From positions 1 to 53,389 of the forward strand of contig NZ_JAUFPQ010000019.1 of assembly GCF_030409305.1 (NCBI RefSeq): a stretch of 53,389 bases of DNA, given 5' to 3'. The notes under the pieces were generated by a model that saw only the letters and a list, made by a program, of their open reading frames with translations, did not search any database and was not told the DNA's origin. How positions within the stretch are numbered: the first letter of the stretch is position 1; each line of letters starts with the position of its first letter. Source of the stretch: Halomonas maura. Its GTDB lineage: Bacteria > Pseudomonadota > Gammaproteobacteria > Pseudomonadales > Halomonadaceae. The position numbers and the translations under genes are program-made. Shown here one piece after another: positions 8,251-18,352 of the stretch.

Positions 8251-9129
8251 TCAGGCCACCTCGTGGCCGCGGGCGGCCTCGAGCAGGGCGAACCAGGCTG
8301 CACGCGGCAGGTCGAGCTCGGCGTCCCGGCACAGCGTCTCGAGGCGCTCGGGCCTGAGGCTGCCGATCACCGGCAGGGGGCGGCCGGGCAGGGCGCGCAG
8401 CCAGGCCAGCGCCAGCCCGGCGGGGGTCACGCCGAATTGCTCGGCCTGGGCCAGTAGCTGGGGGCGGGCGGGACCGGTCAGCACCCGGCCGCCGCCCAGC
8501 GGCGACCAGGCCATGGGCACCTGGCCGTCGCCGACCAGGGCATCGAAGAGGCCGTCGAAGAGCGGCTCGGCATGCGCCAGCGAGAGCTGCAGCTGGTGGG
8601 CCACCAGGCGATGCGTCATGGCCGCCTGCAGCCGGCGCCAGGTCTCGGGCAGGAAGTTCGAGACCCCGGCGGCGCCGAGCTTGCCGGCGGCGATGGCGTC
8701 GTCCAGGGCCCGGGCGGTGGCCTCGGCCTCCATCAGCGGGTCGGGTCGGTGGAGCAGGAAGTGGTCCAGGTGCTCCACCCCGAGGCGGGTCAGGGCGGCG
8801 TCGATGGCCCTCGTCACGTAGGCCGCCGAGCTGTCGTAGTGCTTGACGGCGAAGGGCGAGGCGTCGCGCGCGGGCACGACGATGCTGGCCTTGGTCACCA
8901 CCCGGACCCGGCGGGCGAGGCCGGGCCGGGCGCGCAGGGCGTCGCCGAACAGCGTCTCGCCGGCCCGGTCGCCGTAGATGTCGGCATGGTCGAACCAGTG
9001 CAGGCCCTGGTCGAGGCGGGCCTCGATCCAGTCGGCCAGGGCCGCGGGGGCGTGAAGTGCGGGCGCCTCGTGCAGGGCCATCATGCCCAGGGCGAAGGGC
9101 ACGTCGAAGGTCGCGGGGGTGTCGCTCAT
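8251..9129 (-). CDS. Aldo/keto reductase, YdhF-like
   Basis: This 292-residue NADPH-dependent oxidoreductase has a TIM-barrel AKR sequence. The catalytic tetrad can be seen: Asp47 and Tyr52 in WFDHADIYGD, Lys80 in VVTKAS, and His127 in FLLHRPDP. GKLGAAGVSNF is the usual cofactor-side motif. It resembles the E. coli YdhF group, whose physiological substrate is not known. The start at 9129 overlaps the mutarotase stop by 4 bp (ATGA), so the two are probably translationally coupled. A longer upstream frame exists but would run into the mutarotase gene. The context points to sugar or sugar-derived carbonyl metabolism, which is inference. Confidence 0.88.
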   Translation of the reverse strand: MSDTPATFDVPFALGMMALHEAPALHAPAALADWIEARLDQGLHWFDHADIYGDRAGETLFGDALRARPGLARRVRVVTKASIVVPARDASPFAVKHYDSSAAYVTRAIDAALTRLGVEHLDHFLLHRPDPLMEAEATARALDDAIAAGKLGAAGVSNFLPETWRRLQAAMTHRLVAHQLQLSLAHAEPLFDGLFDALVGDGQVPMAWSPLGGGRVLTGPARPQLLAQAEQFGVTPAGLALAWLRALPGRPLPVIGSLRPERLETLCRDAELDLPRAAWFALLEAARGHEVA

Positions 9130-10130
9130 GCGTCGCCCACCAATGAGAGGGTGGTGCCCAGCAGGTGCTGGGCACCGGGGACCAGCCACACCGGGTCGAG
9201 GCGGGTGTTGGCGGACTCGATGCACAGGAAGTGGCGGCCCGCCTCGGCGGAGGTGTCGGCGGGCAGGGCCTCGCCGGGATGCCAGACCACCGCCGAGTCG
9301 CTGCCCTGGCGGGCGACACGCAGCCGGCGTCGGCCGTCGTCGAGGACCAGCTCGGCATTGCTGTGGTAGATGCGGTCCAGGCCGCCGCGCACGCCCAGCT
9401 CGCCCTGCTGCTCACGCTCGGCGAAGTCGGCCAGCTTGTCCAGGTAGCGGGCGCCGGCCAGCCCCTCCACCCGGCAGGCGTGGGCCTCGGCCACCGCCAG
9501 GTAGCTGTGCAGGGCGCCGGTGATCTTCACCGGCGTCTCGCCGACGTGCTCGGTGATCAGCTCGACGTGCAGGCGCTGGGCGTTGGCCTGGATCACCGCC
9601 CGGGGGACCAGCTGGGAGTGCAGCCGCTCGACCGGGGAGAGGTGCAGCTCCAGCCCCTCCTCGTGCTCGTCCACGGCCTCGAGGCGCCAGTCGGCCTTGC
9701 GCGCCGGGCCGTGCATGGGGCCGGAGCGGTCCGGCGACTCGTCGGCGGTGCGCTCGTCGGCGAACCACGGCCAGCACAGCGGGATGCCGCCCCGGATGGC
9801 GCCGGGCAAGGCCTGGGGGGTGGGCGTGACCCACAGCCAGCCGCCGGGGACCAGGCCTTCCGGGGACTGGGTGGCGCCGACCGCCGGAGCCGGAAGAGAG
9901 CCTTCAGCGCGCGCGTCTTCGGGACCGTCCGGGGCGCCGGCGAAAGGTAAGGAGCCCTCAGCTGGTGCGGCTTCGGGCGCCGGAAGATAGTGCAGGACCT
10001 GGGCGCCCTGGAGCGATACGGCGAGCTCGCCCCAGGGTTCCCTGGCCAGCCAGACCTCGCGGCCGGCCCAGTCGACACGGCGCTGGCCATCGGTGGCGTC
10101 CAGCAGGGCGCGCAGGGATGCGGGAATCAT
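9126..10130 (-). CDS. yeaD: D-hexose-6-phosphate mutarotase (glucose-6-phosphate 1-epimerase family)
   Basis: This 334-residue protein belongs to the aldose-1-epimerase-like fold family of E. coli YeaD. It would speed the alpha/beta interconversion of glucose-6-phosphate and similar sugars in the cytoplasm. Visible family blocks are LAVSLQGAQVLHYLPA, AIRGGIPLCWPWF, MHGPARKADW and LHSYLAVAEA; the family's conserved His and Glu/Asp residues fall in these. It is about 40 residues longer than the E. coli protein because of an Ala/Pro/Glu-rich insertion at residues 51-92 that contains two AEGSLP copies. It is the first gene of the unit with the aldo/keto reductase and fructokinase. Cra-like sites lie in the 115 bp upstream. 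Confidence 0.88.
   Translation of the reverse strand: MIPASLRALLDATDGQRRVDWAGREVWLAREPWGELAVSLQGAQVLHYLPAPEAAPAEGSLPFAGAPDGPEDARAEGSLPAPAVGATQSPEGLVPGGWLWVTPTPQALPGAIRGGIPLCWPWFADERTADESPDRSGPMHGPARKADWRLEAVDEHEEGLELHLSPVERLHSQLVPRAVIQANAQRLHVELITEHVGETPVKITGALHSYLAVAEAHACRVEGLAGARYLDKLADFAEREQQGELGVRGGLDRIYHSNAELVLDDGRRRLRVARQGSDSAVVWHPGEALPADTSAEAGRHFLCIESANTRLDPVWLVPGAQHLLGTTLSLVGDA
9855..9980. repeat. In-frame tandem duplication inside the mutarotase gene
   Basis: Two diverged ~50-bp units lie in tandem. On the plus strand each reads GCCGG, then a purine-rich stretch, then GAGCC(C)TCAG, then a variable segment ending CTTCGGG. They encode the insertion at residues 51-92, with AEGSLP repeated at 57-62 and 75-80. 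E. coli YeaD has no matching segment. Confidence 0.6.
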
Positions 10131-10163
10131 AGTACCTCCTCCGTTGAGCTAGCAGCCTGTCGG

Positions 10164-10210
10164 GCTTGATCGATTGTCACGAGAAGTCGAGTCAAATTTA
10201 TCGATCCATT
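10164..10210. promoter_or_regulatory. Cra-like operator pair upstream of the mutarotase operon
   Basis: Two ATCGAT-centred sites lie here. On the minus strand they read GTGACAATCGATCAAGC (10180-10164) and AATGGATCGATAAATT (10210-10195). The second shares TGGATCGAT with operator 2 in front of fruB. They sit 34-80 bp upstream of the mutarotase start. Control by Cra is an inference from motif similarity only. Confidence 0.4.
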
Positions 10211-10245
10211 GAGGCGAATAGCCCGCTATTTAACGCAATGGGCGG

Positions 10246-11214
10246 CTATTCGACCTCTTCATTGTGCAGGGCCTCGGCGGCGCCCAGCAGGCCCGTCCAG
10301 GGGGCGGTGACCACCTGGACGGGGATCTGGCCGGTGTAGGCGCTCATGCGGCCCTTGGCGGCGAAGGCCTCGAGGAAGCGGCTCTCCGGCAACCAGTCGA
10401 GCAGGCGGGGCAGGATGCCGCCGCACAGGTAGACCCCGCCCCGGGCGCCGAGGGTGAGCGCGGCATCGCCGCTGACGTCGCCGAGGATCTTCAGGAAACG
10501 CAGCAGGGTATCACGGGCCACGCCGTCGCCGCTGCCGGCCGCCTCGGTGACCTCGGCGGGAGTGGCGTAGCGGGGTGGGGCGCCCTTCAGCGAGCAGTGG
10601 GCGAGGTAGAGATCCAGCAGGCCCTGGCCGCACAGCAGCCGCTCCACCGAGATCCGGCCGTAGCGGTTGCGGAAGTGGCGCAGCAGGTTCTGCTCGCGTT
10701 CGTCGGTGGGGGCGAAGGTCACGTGGCCGCCCTCGGTGGGCAGCGGGATCCAGGCGTGCCGGCCGGGGAAGACCCCGGCCACGCCGAGGCCGGTGCCGGG
10801 GCCGATCACCAGGCGGGCGGCATGGGGCGCCGCCTCGCCGACCTGGAGGGACACCAGCTGGTCGGCGGCGACGTGGGGCACCCCCAGCGCCTGGGCCATG
10901 AAGTCGTTGATGACCTTGAACAGCCGCAGGTCCAGGGCCCGCTGGACCTCCGTCCGGGTGAAGTCCCAGTGGTTGTTGGTCATCGTCACCCGCTCGCCGT
11001 GGACCGGGCAGGCGAAGGCCAGGCAGGCCTCCCGGGGGGCGTCGTCGCCGACGACGCCGACCCGCGTCAGGTAGTCGCGGATCGCCGCCACCGGGCCGTC
11101 GTAGTCGGCGCAGGGCAGGCTCTGGATGTCGTGGGGGTCGACGGCGCCCGGCGTCACCAGCGCGAGGCGCGCGTTGGTGCCACCGATATCACCGATCAAG
11201 GCAGGTCGGGTCAT
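10246..11214 (-). CDS. glk: Glucokinase
   Basis: This 322-residue ROK-independent bacterial glucokinase phosphorylates glucose to glucose-6-phosphate with ATP in the cytoplasm. The N-terminal LIGDIGGTNARLAL holds the phosphate-binding Asp9 and GGTN (11-14). KVINDFMAQALG contains the catalytic Asp104. VIGPGTGLGVAG and PTEGGHVTF are further family blocks, and the length matches E. coli Glk (321). It lies in the same orientation as edd but is separated from it by 381 bp of palindrome-rich DNA, so it may have its own promoter. In an organism that uses the Entner-Doudoroff route it feeds glucose-6-phosphate toward Edd. Confidence 0.95.
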   Translation of the reverse strand: MTRPALIGDIGGTNARLALVTPGAVDPHDIQSLPCADYDGPVAAIRDYLTRVGVVGDDAPREACLAFACPVHGERVTMTNNHWDFTRTEVQRALDLRLFKVINDFMAQALGVPHVAADQLVSLQVGEAAPHAARLVIGPGTGLGVAGVFPGRHAWIPLPTEGGHVTFAPTDEREQNLLRHFRNRYGRISVERLLCGQGLLDLYLAHCSLKGAPPRYATPAEVTEAAGSGDGVARDTLLRFLKILGDVSGDAALTLGARGGVYLCGGILPRLLDWLPESRFLEAFAAKGRMSAYTGQIPVQVVTAPWTGLLGAAEALHNEEVE

Positions 11215-11315
11215 GGGTTCGTCTCGAGTGTTCGTTCAGGGGCGATCGGCGCTGGGGCATCACCGGCATGCCTGCCATGGTGCCACCCCTCTCGATGGTC
11301 TCACCTACCGGGGGA

Positions 11316-11461
11316 GCCTTGGAGAACATTTTCTCACTCCAAGGCCATGGGCGCCGGGGACAAGGCGAAGCGAGGGTCCTTTGCCATGGGCGAGGCGGAA
11401 AGTGAAGAACATCCAGTGAATGTTCTTCCCGCCGAGCGGGTTGGCCAAGGATGGCCAACCC
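11316..11461. repeat. Cluster of three perfect inverted repeats (REP/MITE-like)
   Basis: Three perfect stems follow each other: GCCTTGGAG/CTCCAAGGC (11316-11345), GAAGAACAT/ATGTTCTTC (11404-11428) and GGGTTGGCCA/TGGCCAACCC with a 4-nt loop (11438-11461). Their purity and the flanking text, rich in CCATGGGCG and AGGG(T)CACAGCGCCCTCGCG, look like a dispersed intergenic repeat rather than a terminator. Repetition elsewhere in the genome cannot be seen from this window. Confidence 0.6.
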
Positions 11462-11556
11462 AGGCCCTGCAAGCGGCGCAGGATGCTTTAGCGCCACAGG
11501 GCAAAGGTAGCGCCCAGGCAAGGGGTCACAGCGCCCTCGCGAAGGCTTGTCGCCGG

Positions 11557-11584
11557 AAAAACCCATCTCCAATAGTCGGGTTTT
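11557..11584 (-). terminator. Rho-independent terminator of edd
   Basis: Read on the minus strand, 12-18 bp past the edd stop, AAAACCC pairs with GGGTTTT around a 13-nt loop and runs into a T-rich end. The stem is only 7 bp, so strength is uncertain. Confidence 0.5.
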
Positions 11585-11595
11585 GACGGAGCCCC

Positions 11596-13482
<1,887 letters not shown>

Positions 13483-13514
13483 GGGGCACCTCGGCAAGGG
13501 AAAGGATGTTTCTA

Positions 13515-13533
13515 GTAAGTTTAACAAACTTAC
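13515..13533. promoter_or_regulatory. Perfect dyad upstream of edd
   Basis: GTAAGTTTAACAAACTTAC has 8-bp arms and a 3-bp spacer and lies 33 bp upstream of the edd start. It could be an operator within the leader or around the transcription start. Its cognate regulator is unknown to me. Confidence 0.5.
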
Positions 13534-13572
13534 CGCCGAATGATCGCGCTTTGTAGGCCTATGCGGCCATAG

Positions 13573-13590
13573 TTGTAATTATTTTACTTA
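13573..13590. promoter_or_regulatory. HexR-like operator upstream of edd
   Basis: TTGTAATTATTTTACTTA resembles the gammaproteobacterial HexR box (TGTAATTAAATTACA), with the left half nearly perfect and the right half degenerate. HexR commonly controls edd and other central sugar genes through 2-keto-3-deoxy-6-phosphogluconate. The hexR gene is not in the window. Confidence 0.5.
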
Positions 13591-13711
13591 TCCTGGACCT
13601 CGGCGACGCGACGCCAGTGACCGGCAGGCGGGGTGGCAGGGCGAGGAGAGCCTGCGCACAATGTAGGCGTTCCGCCGGCATCTTGTCAGCCGGCCCCAGC
13701 CGGGAGCCTCC

Positions 13712-14851
13712 ATGAGCCGACTGCGCCTCACCGAGCTGCCCGCCATCGAGGCGGTGGCCGCCGCGTCCTGGAACGCCCTGGTGGGCGACGATCACCCCTT
13801 CCTGCGCCACGAGTTCCTGCACGCCCTGGAGGCCAGCGGCGCGGTGAGCCCGGCCTCCGGCTGGGTGCCCCGCCACCTGACCCTGTGGCGAGGCGAGACC
13901 CTGGTGGGCCTGTTGCCGCACTATCACAAGCGCCACTCCTTCGGCGAGTACGTGTTCGACTGGGCCTGGGCCGAGGCCTGGGAGCGGGCCGGCGGACGCT
14001 ACTATCCCAAGGGGCTGAGTGCGATCCCCTTCACGCCCGCTCCGGGGCCGCGCCTGGCGCTGGCCGCGGACGTCGATCCGCTGGCGGCCCGCCGGCGGCT
14101 GGCCGAGGCCTGGGAGACGGGCGAGCTGTCGAGCTGGCACCTGCTGTTCGCCGAGCGGGACGAGGTGGCCGCCTGGCGGGCGGCCTGTCCCGAGCTGATC
14201 CCGCGCCACGGCGTGCAGTTCCAGTGGCGGGACCGGGGCTACGGCGACTTCGCCGGCTTCCTCGCCGCCCTGACCTCGAAGCGGCGCAAGGCCATCCGCC
14301 GCGAGCGCCGCCGGGTCGCCGAGCAGGGGCTGACCCTGCATCGCCTGGAAGGCGAGGCGATCGGCGACGCCGACCTGGCGCACTTCTTCCGCTGCTACCA
14401 GCTCACCTATCGGGAGCGCGGCCGGCACGGCTACCTCAACGCGGACTTCTTCGCCCGCCTGCGCCGCGCCCTGCCCGAGGCGCTGGTGCTGGTCCAGGCG
14501 CGCCTCGAGGGCGCGCCGGTGGCGGCGGCGCTGTGCCTGCAGGGGCGCCGGACCCTGTACGGCCGCTACTGGGGCAGCGAGGTGCTGGTCGACGGCCTGC
14601 ACTTCGAGGCCTGCTACTACCAGGGCATCGAGCACTGCCTGACCCGCGGTCTGACCCGCTTCGATCCCGGTACCCAGGGCGAGCACAAGCTGGCCCGGGG
14701 CTTCGCGCCGTGCCGACTGACCTCGCTCCACCATATCGCCGACCCCCGCCTGCGCGCGGGGGTGGCGCGCTTCTGCGCCGAGGAGCGCGAGCATGTCGAG
14801 GCCTATGTCGCGGCCGCCCGGGCCGCCCTGCCGTTTCGTGCCACGCCCTGA
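13712..14851 (+). CDS. FemAB-like GNAT-family protein (PF04339 type)
   Basis: This 379-residue protein resembles the bacterial family annotated as 'GNAT family N-acetyltransferase / peptidogalycan biosynthesis' (PF04339, formerly DUF482). HPFLRHEFLHALEASGAV at residues 30-47, a DWAWAEAWERAGGRYYPKG block, a Lys/Arg-rich segment SKRRKAIRRERRRV, and FDPGTQGEHKLARGFAP near the C-terminus are typical. The exact reaction is not established for the family. There is no signal peptide or membrane segment, so it is likely cytoplasmic. It is divergent from edd, with 229 bp between the two starts. GGGAGCC lies just before the ATG. Confidence 0.82.
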   Translation: MSRLRLTELPAIEAVAAASWNALVGDDHPFLRHEFLHALEASGAVSPASGWVPRHLTLWRGETLVGLLPHYHKRHSFGEYVFDWAWAEAWERAGGRYYPKGLSAIPFTPAPGPRLALAADVDPLAARRRLAEAWETGELSSWHLLFAERDEVAAWRAACPELIPRHGVQFQWRDRGYGDFAGFLAALTSKRRKAIRRERRRVAEQGLTLHRLEGEAIGDADLAHFFRCYQLTYRERGRHGYLNADFFARLRRALPEALVLVQARLEGAPVAAALCLQGRRTLYGRYWGSEVLVDGLHFEACYYQGIEHCLTRGLTRFDPGTQGEHKLARGFAPCRLTSLHHIADPRLRAGVARFCAEEREHVEAYVAAARAALPFRATP

Positions 14852-14925
14852 GCGGTGACGCAGGGGGCTCGCCGCGAGGCGAGGAGGACTTCCAGGCGGT
14901 TTCGTGGATGAGGCCGGCGGGGGAA

Positions 14926-14936
14926 GATGGCATACT
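14926..14936 (+). promoter_or_regulatory. Possible extended -10 promoter for ftsB
   Basis: TGGCATACT fits an extended -10 element (TGn plus CATACT at 14931-14936), 36 bp ahead of the ftsB start. No good -35 element is seen at 17 bp. Confidence 0.3.
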
Positions 14937-14971
14937 AGCCGCCATCGAAGACTTGGTGACGGATCCGCCGC

Positions 14972-15277
14972 ATGCTCAAATGGTTGGCCATCGTGCTCAT
15001 CGCCCTGCTGGCGCTGCTGCAGTACCGCCTGTGGCTCGGTGAAAGCGGCCTGCGCGAGCTGGCCGAGGTGCGCGAGCGGGTGACGGCCCTGGAGGTCGAG
15101 AATGCCCCGCTGCGCGCGCGCAATGCGCGGCTCGCCGCCGAGGTGGTCGACCTCAAGACCGGGCTGGATGCCATCGAGGAGCGGGCCCGCAGCGACGTCG
15201 GCATGGTGCGCCGCGACGAGCAGTTCTTCTGGGTGCCCGATGCCGGGGGCGCTGCCCAGGGAGGGCCGGCGCCTTGA
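14972..15277 (+). CDS. ftsB: Cell division protein FtsB
   Basis: This 101-residue bitopic inner-membrane protein forms the FtsQLB complex that activates septal peptidoglycan synthesis. It has a short N-terminal cytoplasmic stretch, one membrane segment at about residues 3-20 (LKWLAIVLIALLALLQYRL), and a periplasmic coiled coil with heptad-spaced Leu/Val and many Glu/Arg residues at about 28-70. EERARSDVGMVRRDEQFFWVP near the C-terminus matches the family. Its stop overlaps the ispD TTG start by 4 bp, as in many gammaproteobacteria. Confidence 0.93.
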   Translation: MLKWLAIVLIALLALLQYRLWLGESGLRELAEVRERVTALEVENAPLRARNARLAAEVVDLKTGLDAIEERARSDVGMVRRDEQFFWVPDAGGAAQGGPAP

Positions 15278-15981
15278 GCGAGACGCCCTGGCTGGTGGTG
15301 CCCGCGGCGGGGCAGGGGCGGCGCATGGGGGCGGATCGCCCCAAGCAGTACCTGCTCCTGGCCGGGTTACCGGTACTGGCCCGCACCCTCGAGCGCCTCC
15401 ATCGGGCCTTTCCCCGGGCCCGGCTGTGCCTGTGCCTGGACCCCGCGGATGAGCGTTTCGACCCGGCCTGGGTGCCCTTCGCCGACTGGCGGCGGGTCAC
15501 CGGGGGCGCCGAGCGGGTCGACTCGGTGGCCAATGCCCTGGGGGCCATCGCCGCGGACGCCGCCGACGAGGACCCGGTGCTGGTGCACGACGTGGCGCGG
15601 CCCTGCGTGACCGTCGACGACCTGCGCCGTCTCCACGCGGCGGTGGTCGAGGACGCGGTGGGGGCACTGCTGGCCGCCCCGGTGGCCGATACCATGAAAC
15701 GTGACGATGGCGCCGGCCGGGTGCGGGGCACCGAGCCCCGGACGGGCCTCTGGCATGCCCAGACGCCCCAGGGGTTCCCCTATGGGCTGCTGCGCCGGGC
15801 CCTGGCCGCGGCCGCCGAGCGCGGGGTCGCCGTGACCGACGAGGCCTCGGCGGTGGAGGCCCTGGGCATGGCGCCGCGGCTGGTCAGCGCCCGCCGCGAC
15901 AACCTCAAGATCACCCATCCCGAGGACCTGGCCCTGGCCGAGCTGATCCTCGCCGCCCAGGACGATAGCTCTTCCCAATGA
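15274..15981 (+). CDS. ispD: 2-C-methyl-D-erythritol 4-phosphate cytidylyltransferase
   Basis: This 235-residue cytoplasmic enzyme makes CDP-methylerythritol in the MEP isoprenoid pathway. LVVPAAGQGRRMGADRPKQYL (residues 7-27) is the CTP-binding loop with Arg17 and Lys24. VHDVARPCV and TDEASAVEALG are the other signature blocks. Translation must start at a TTG (15274), because the frame has no ATG before the nucleotide-binding loop. The TTGA overlap with the ftsB stop suggests coupled translation. Confidence 0.95.
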   Translation: MSETPWLVVPAAGQGRRMGADRPKQYLLLAGLPVLARTLERLHRAFPRARLCLCLDPADERFDPAWVPFADWRRVTGGAERVDSVANALGAIAADAADEDPVLVHDVARPCVTVDDLRRLHAAVVEDAVGALLAAPVADTMKRDDGAGRVRGTEPRTGLWHAQTPQGFPYGLLRRALAAAAERGVAVTDEASAVEALGMAPRLVSARRDNLKITHPEDLALAELILAAQDDSSSQ

Positions 15982-16012
15982 CCCGGAACCACGCTGACAG
16001 GGGACACACCGC

Positions 16013-16504
16013 ATGATGCGAATCGGCCACGGCTTCGATGTGCACCGCTTCGGCGAGGGCGACCACCTGATGATCGGCGGCGTCGCCATTCCCTTCGGCC
16101 ATGGCTTCATCGCCCATTCCGACGGCGATGTGCTGTTGCATGCGATCTGCGACGCCCTGCTCGGGGCCTGCGCCCTGGGCGATATCGGGCGCCACTTCCC
16201 GGATAGCGACCCGGCCTGGGCCGGTGCCGACAGCCGCGCCCTGCTGCGTCGGGTGGTGGGGCTGGTCGGTGACGCCGGCTACCGGGTCGGCAACCTCGAC
16301 GCCACGCTGATCGCCCAGGCGCCACGGCTGGCGGGGCATGTCGCGGCCATGACGGCGAACCTCGTCGAGGACCTGGGCGTGGCCAATGGCGCGGTCAACG
16401 TCAAGGCCACCACCACCGAGCGACTGGGCTTCACCGGGCGCGGCGAAGGCATTGCCGCCGAAGCGGTGGTGCTGCTGGTCGCCCGGGAGACCGCCCATGG
16501 CTGA
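16013..16504 (+). CDS. ispF: 2-C-methyl-D-erythritol 2,4-cyclodiphosphate synthase
   Basis: This 163-residue trimeric cytoplasmic enzyme makes the cyclic diphosphate intermediate of the MEP pathway. [11 protein letters not shown] (Asp9, His11) and [17 protein letters not shown] supply the zinc ligands and active-site residues. HFPDSDP and [20 protein letters not shown] are also diagnostic. The start is either of two adjacent ATGs (16013 or 16016). The gene overlaps truD by 8 bp. Confidence 0.96.
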   Translation: MMRIGHGFDVHRFGEGDHLMIGGVAIPFGHGFIAHSDGDVLLHAICDALLGACALGDIGRHFPDSDPAWAGADSRALLRRVVGLVGDAGYRVGNLDATLIAQAPRLAGHVAAMTANLVEDLGVANGAVNVKATTTERLGFTGRGEGIAAEAVVLLVARETAHG

Positions 16505-17615
16505 GGCGATCCGCTGGCCACCGCACTGGCCCCGGGTGCTCGACGCCCGCTTCGGGGCACCGCGGCCGGGCGCCTATCGTGCCCGTGCGGAGGACTTCCG
16601 GGTGGAGGAATGCCTCGGCTTCGCCCCCGAGGGGCAGGGCGAGCACCTCTGGCTGTGGGTGGAGAAACGCGACCTGACCACCGCCATGGTCGCCAGGCAA
16701 CTGGCGCGGGCCTGCGAGGTCGCGCCCCGGGCGGTCGGCTATGCGGGAATGAAGGACCGCGTGGCAGTGACCCGCCAGTGGTTCTCGGTGCACCTGGCCG
16801 GCCGCGAGGCGCCCGACGACCTGGCGGCGCGGCTCTCGGAGATGCCCCTCGCGCTGCTCGAGGCCAGCCGCCACCCGCGCAAGCTCAAGCGCGGCGTGCA
16901 CCGCGCCAATCGCTTCCGCCTGCGCCTGACCGGCGAGGCCCTGGCCGACCCGGAGCTGCCCGCGCGCTGGGACTGGCTGTGCCGCCATGGCGTCCCCAAC
17001 TACTTCGGCCCCCAGCGCTTCGGCCCCGAAGGGCGCAACCTGCAGCGCGCGGTGAGCGTGCTGGCGCGGGGCTGGCGCAAGCGCGACGACCGCGACGGCA
17101 TGCTGCTCTCGGCGGCACGCAGTTACCTGTTCAATACCCTGCTCGCCGGGCGCATCGTCGACGGCAGCTGGGCGACCCCCCTGCCCGGGGAGGTGGTGAT
17201 CCTCGACGGCTCGAGCAGCCAGTTCGTCGCCGAGACCCTCGAGGCGAGCCTCGTCGAGCGTGCCGAGCGCCTCGACCTGCATCCCAGCGGCGTGCTCTGG
17301 GGGCAGGGGCGCTCGGTGGCCCGGGGCGAGGCGCTGGCCCGGGAGCAGGCGCTGGCCGAGGCCTGCCCCGCGCTCTGTGCAGGGCTCGAGCGGGCCGGCG
17401 TGCGCCTGGCGCGCCGGGCGCTGCGCCTGCGCCTGGAGGCCCCGCGGCTCGAGCCCGGCGAGGACGAGGCCTGGCTGTCCTTCACCCTGCCGCGGGGCGC
17501 CTTCGCCACGGCGGTGCTGCGCGAACTGGTCGCCCACCCAACCCTGAGTTTTCAATCGCCCCCGCGGGGGCCAGAGCAAGGAGCCGCGGATGCGTCGACT
17601 GCTGCTGTCCAATGA
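16497..17615 (+). CDS. truD: tRNA pseudouridine(13) synthase
   Basis: This 372-residue enzyme converts U13 of tRNA-Glu to pseudouridine. [18 protein letters not shown] carries the catalytic Asp87, equivalent to Asp80 of E. coli Tru[11 protein letters not shown], the NYFGPQRFG motif and a C-terminal [17 protein letters not shown] are family blocks. The ATG at 16497 was chosen because it gives a normal TruD N-terminus and overlaps the ispF end by 8 bp. Its 3' end overlaps surE by 26 bp. Confidence 0.95.
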   Translation: MAEAIRWPPHWPRVLDARFGAPRPGAYRARAEDFRVEECLGFAPEGQGEHLWLWVEKRDLTTAMVARQLARACEVAPRAVGYAGMKDRVAVTRQWFSVHLAGREAPDDLAARLSEMPLALLEASRHPRKLKRGVHRANRFRLRLTGEALADPELPARWDWLCRHGVPNYFGPQRFGPEGRNLQRAVSVLARGWRKRDDRDGMLLSAARSYLFNTLLAGRIVDGSWATPLPGEVVILDGSSSQFVAETLEASLVERAERLDLHPSGVLWGQGRSVARGEALAREQALAEACPALCAGLERAGVRLARRALRLRLEAPRLEPGEDEAWLSFTLPRGAFATAVLRELVAHPTLSFQSPPRGPEQGAADASTAAVQ

Positions 17616-18336
17616 CGACGGGGTCCATGCCCCGGGCCTGCGGGCCCTGCATGATGCCCTCTCTGCCCATTCCCGGCTGCGCGTGGTGGCTCCGGACCGC
17701 GACAAGAGCGGGGCCAGCAATTCGCTGACCCTGACCCGGCCGCTGGCCCTGACCGCCCTCGAGAACGGCTTCTACAGCGTCGACGGCACCCCGGCGGACT
17801 GCGTCTACCTGGGGGTCAACGGCGTGTGGGCAGAGCGTCCCGACCTGGTGATCTCCGGGATCAACCACGGCGGCAACCTGGGCGATGACGTGCTCTATTC
17901 CGGAACCGTGGCCGCGGCCATGGAAGGGCGCAATCTGGGCATGACCGCCATCGCCATGTCGCTGGTGGGCAACCGCCACTTCGATACCGCCGGGCGCGTG
18001 GCGGCGAGCCTGGTCGGTGCCGCCGACCAGCTGTCGCTGCCGCCGCGCAGCCTGCTCAACGTCAATGTGCCGGACCTGCCCTGGACGGAGCTGCGCGGCT
18101 TCCGCGTGACCCGGCTCGGCTACCGCGGTCCGGCGGCCCAGCCGATGGAGGTGCAGGACCCGCGGGGGCGCAAGCGTTACTGGATCGCGCCGGTGGGCGA
18201 GAACGCCGACGATGGCCCCGATACCGATTTCGCCGCCGTGGAGGCCGGCTTCGTCTCCATTACCCCGCTGCAGACCGACCTGACTCGGCATGCGGCCCGT
18301 GACGACGTGCAGGACTGGCTGGATGCGCTCACCTGA
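17590..18336 (+). CDS. surE: 5'/3'-nucleotidase SurE
   Basis: This 248-residue metal-dependent phosphatase acts on nucleoside monophosphates and has exopolyphosphatase activity in E. coli. [16 protein letters not shown] at the N-terminus holds the metal ligands Asp9 and Asp10. [14 protein letters not shown] and [25 protein letters not shown] are the other conserved blocks. The RBS lies inside the end of truD. surE followed by pcm is the classic stationary-phase survival pair upstream of nlpD-rpoS. Confidence 0.96.
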   Translation: MRRLLLSNDDGVHAPGLRALHDALSAHSRLRVVAPDRDKSGASNSLTLTRPLALTALENGFYSVDGTPADCVYLGVNGVWAERPDLVISGINHGGNLGDDVLYSGTVAAAMEGRNLGMTAIAMSLVGNRHFDTAGRVAASLVGAADQLSLPPRSLLNVNVPDLPWTELRGFRVTRLGYRGPAAQPMEVQDPRGRKRYWIAPVGENADDGPDTDFAAVEAGFVSITPLQTDLTRHAARDDVQDWLDALT

Positions 18337-18352
18337 TCTCCGGGGTGTCGGC

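Larger units (their letters stand above)
11215..11595. other. Gene-free palindrome-rich interval between edd and glk
   Basis: This 381-bp gap carries no convincing gene. A plus-strand open frame crosses it, but it is shared with the antisense of glk and has no family features. The interval contains the edd terminator, three strong inverted repeats, and probably the glk promoter, which I could not place with confidence. Confidence 0.6.
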
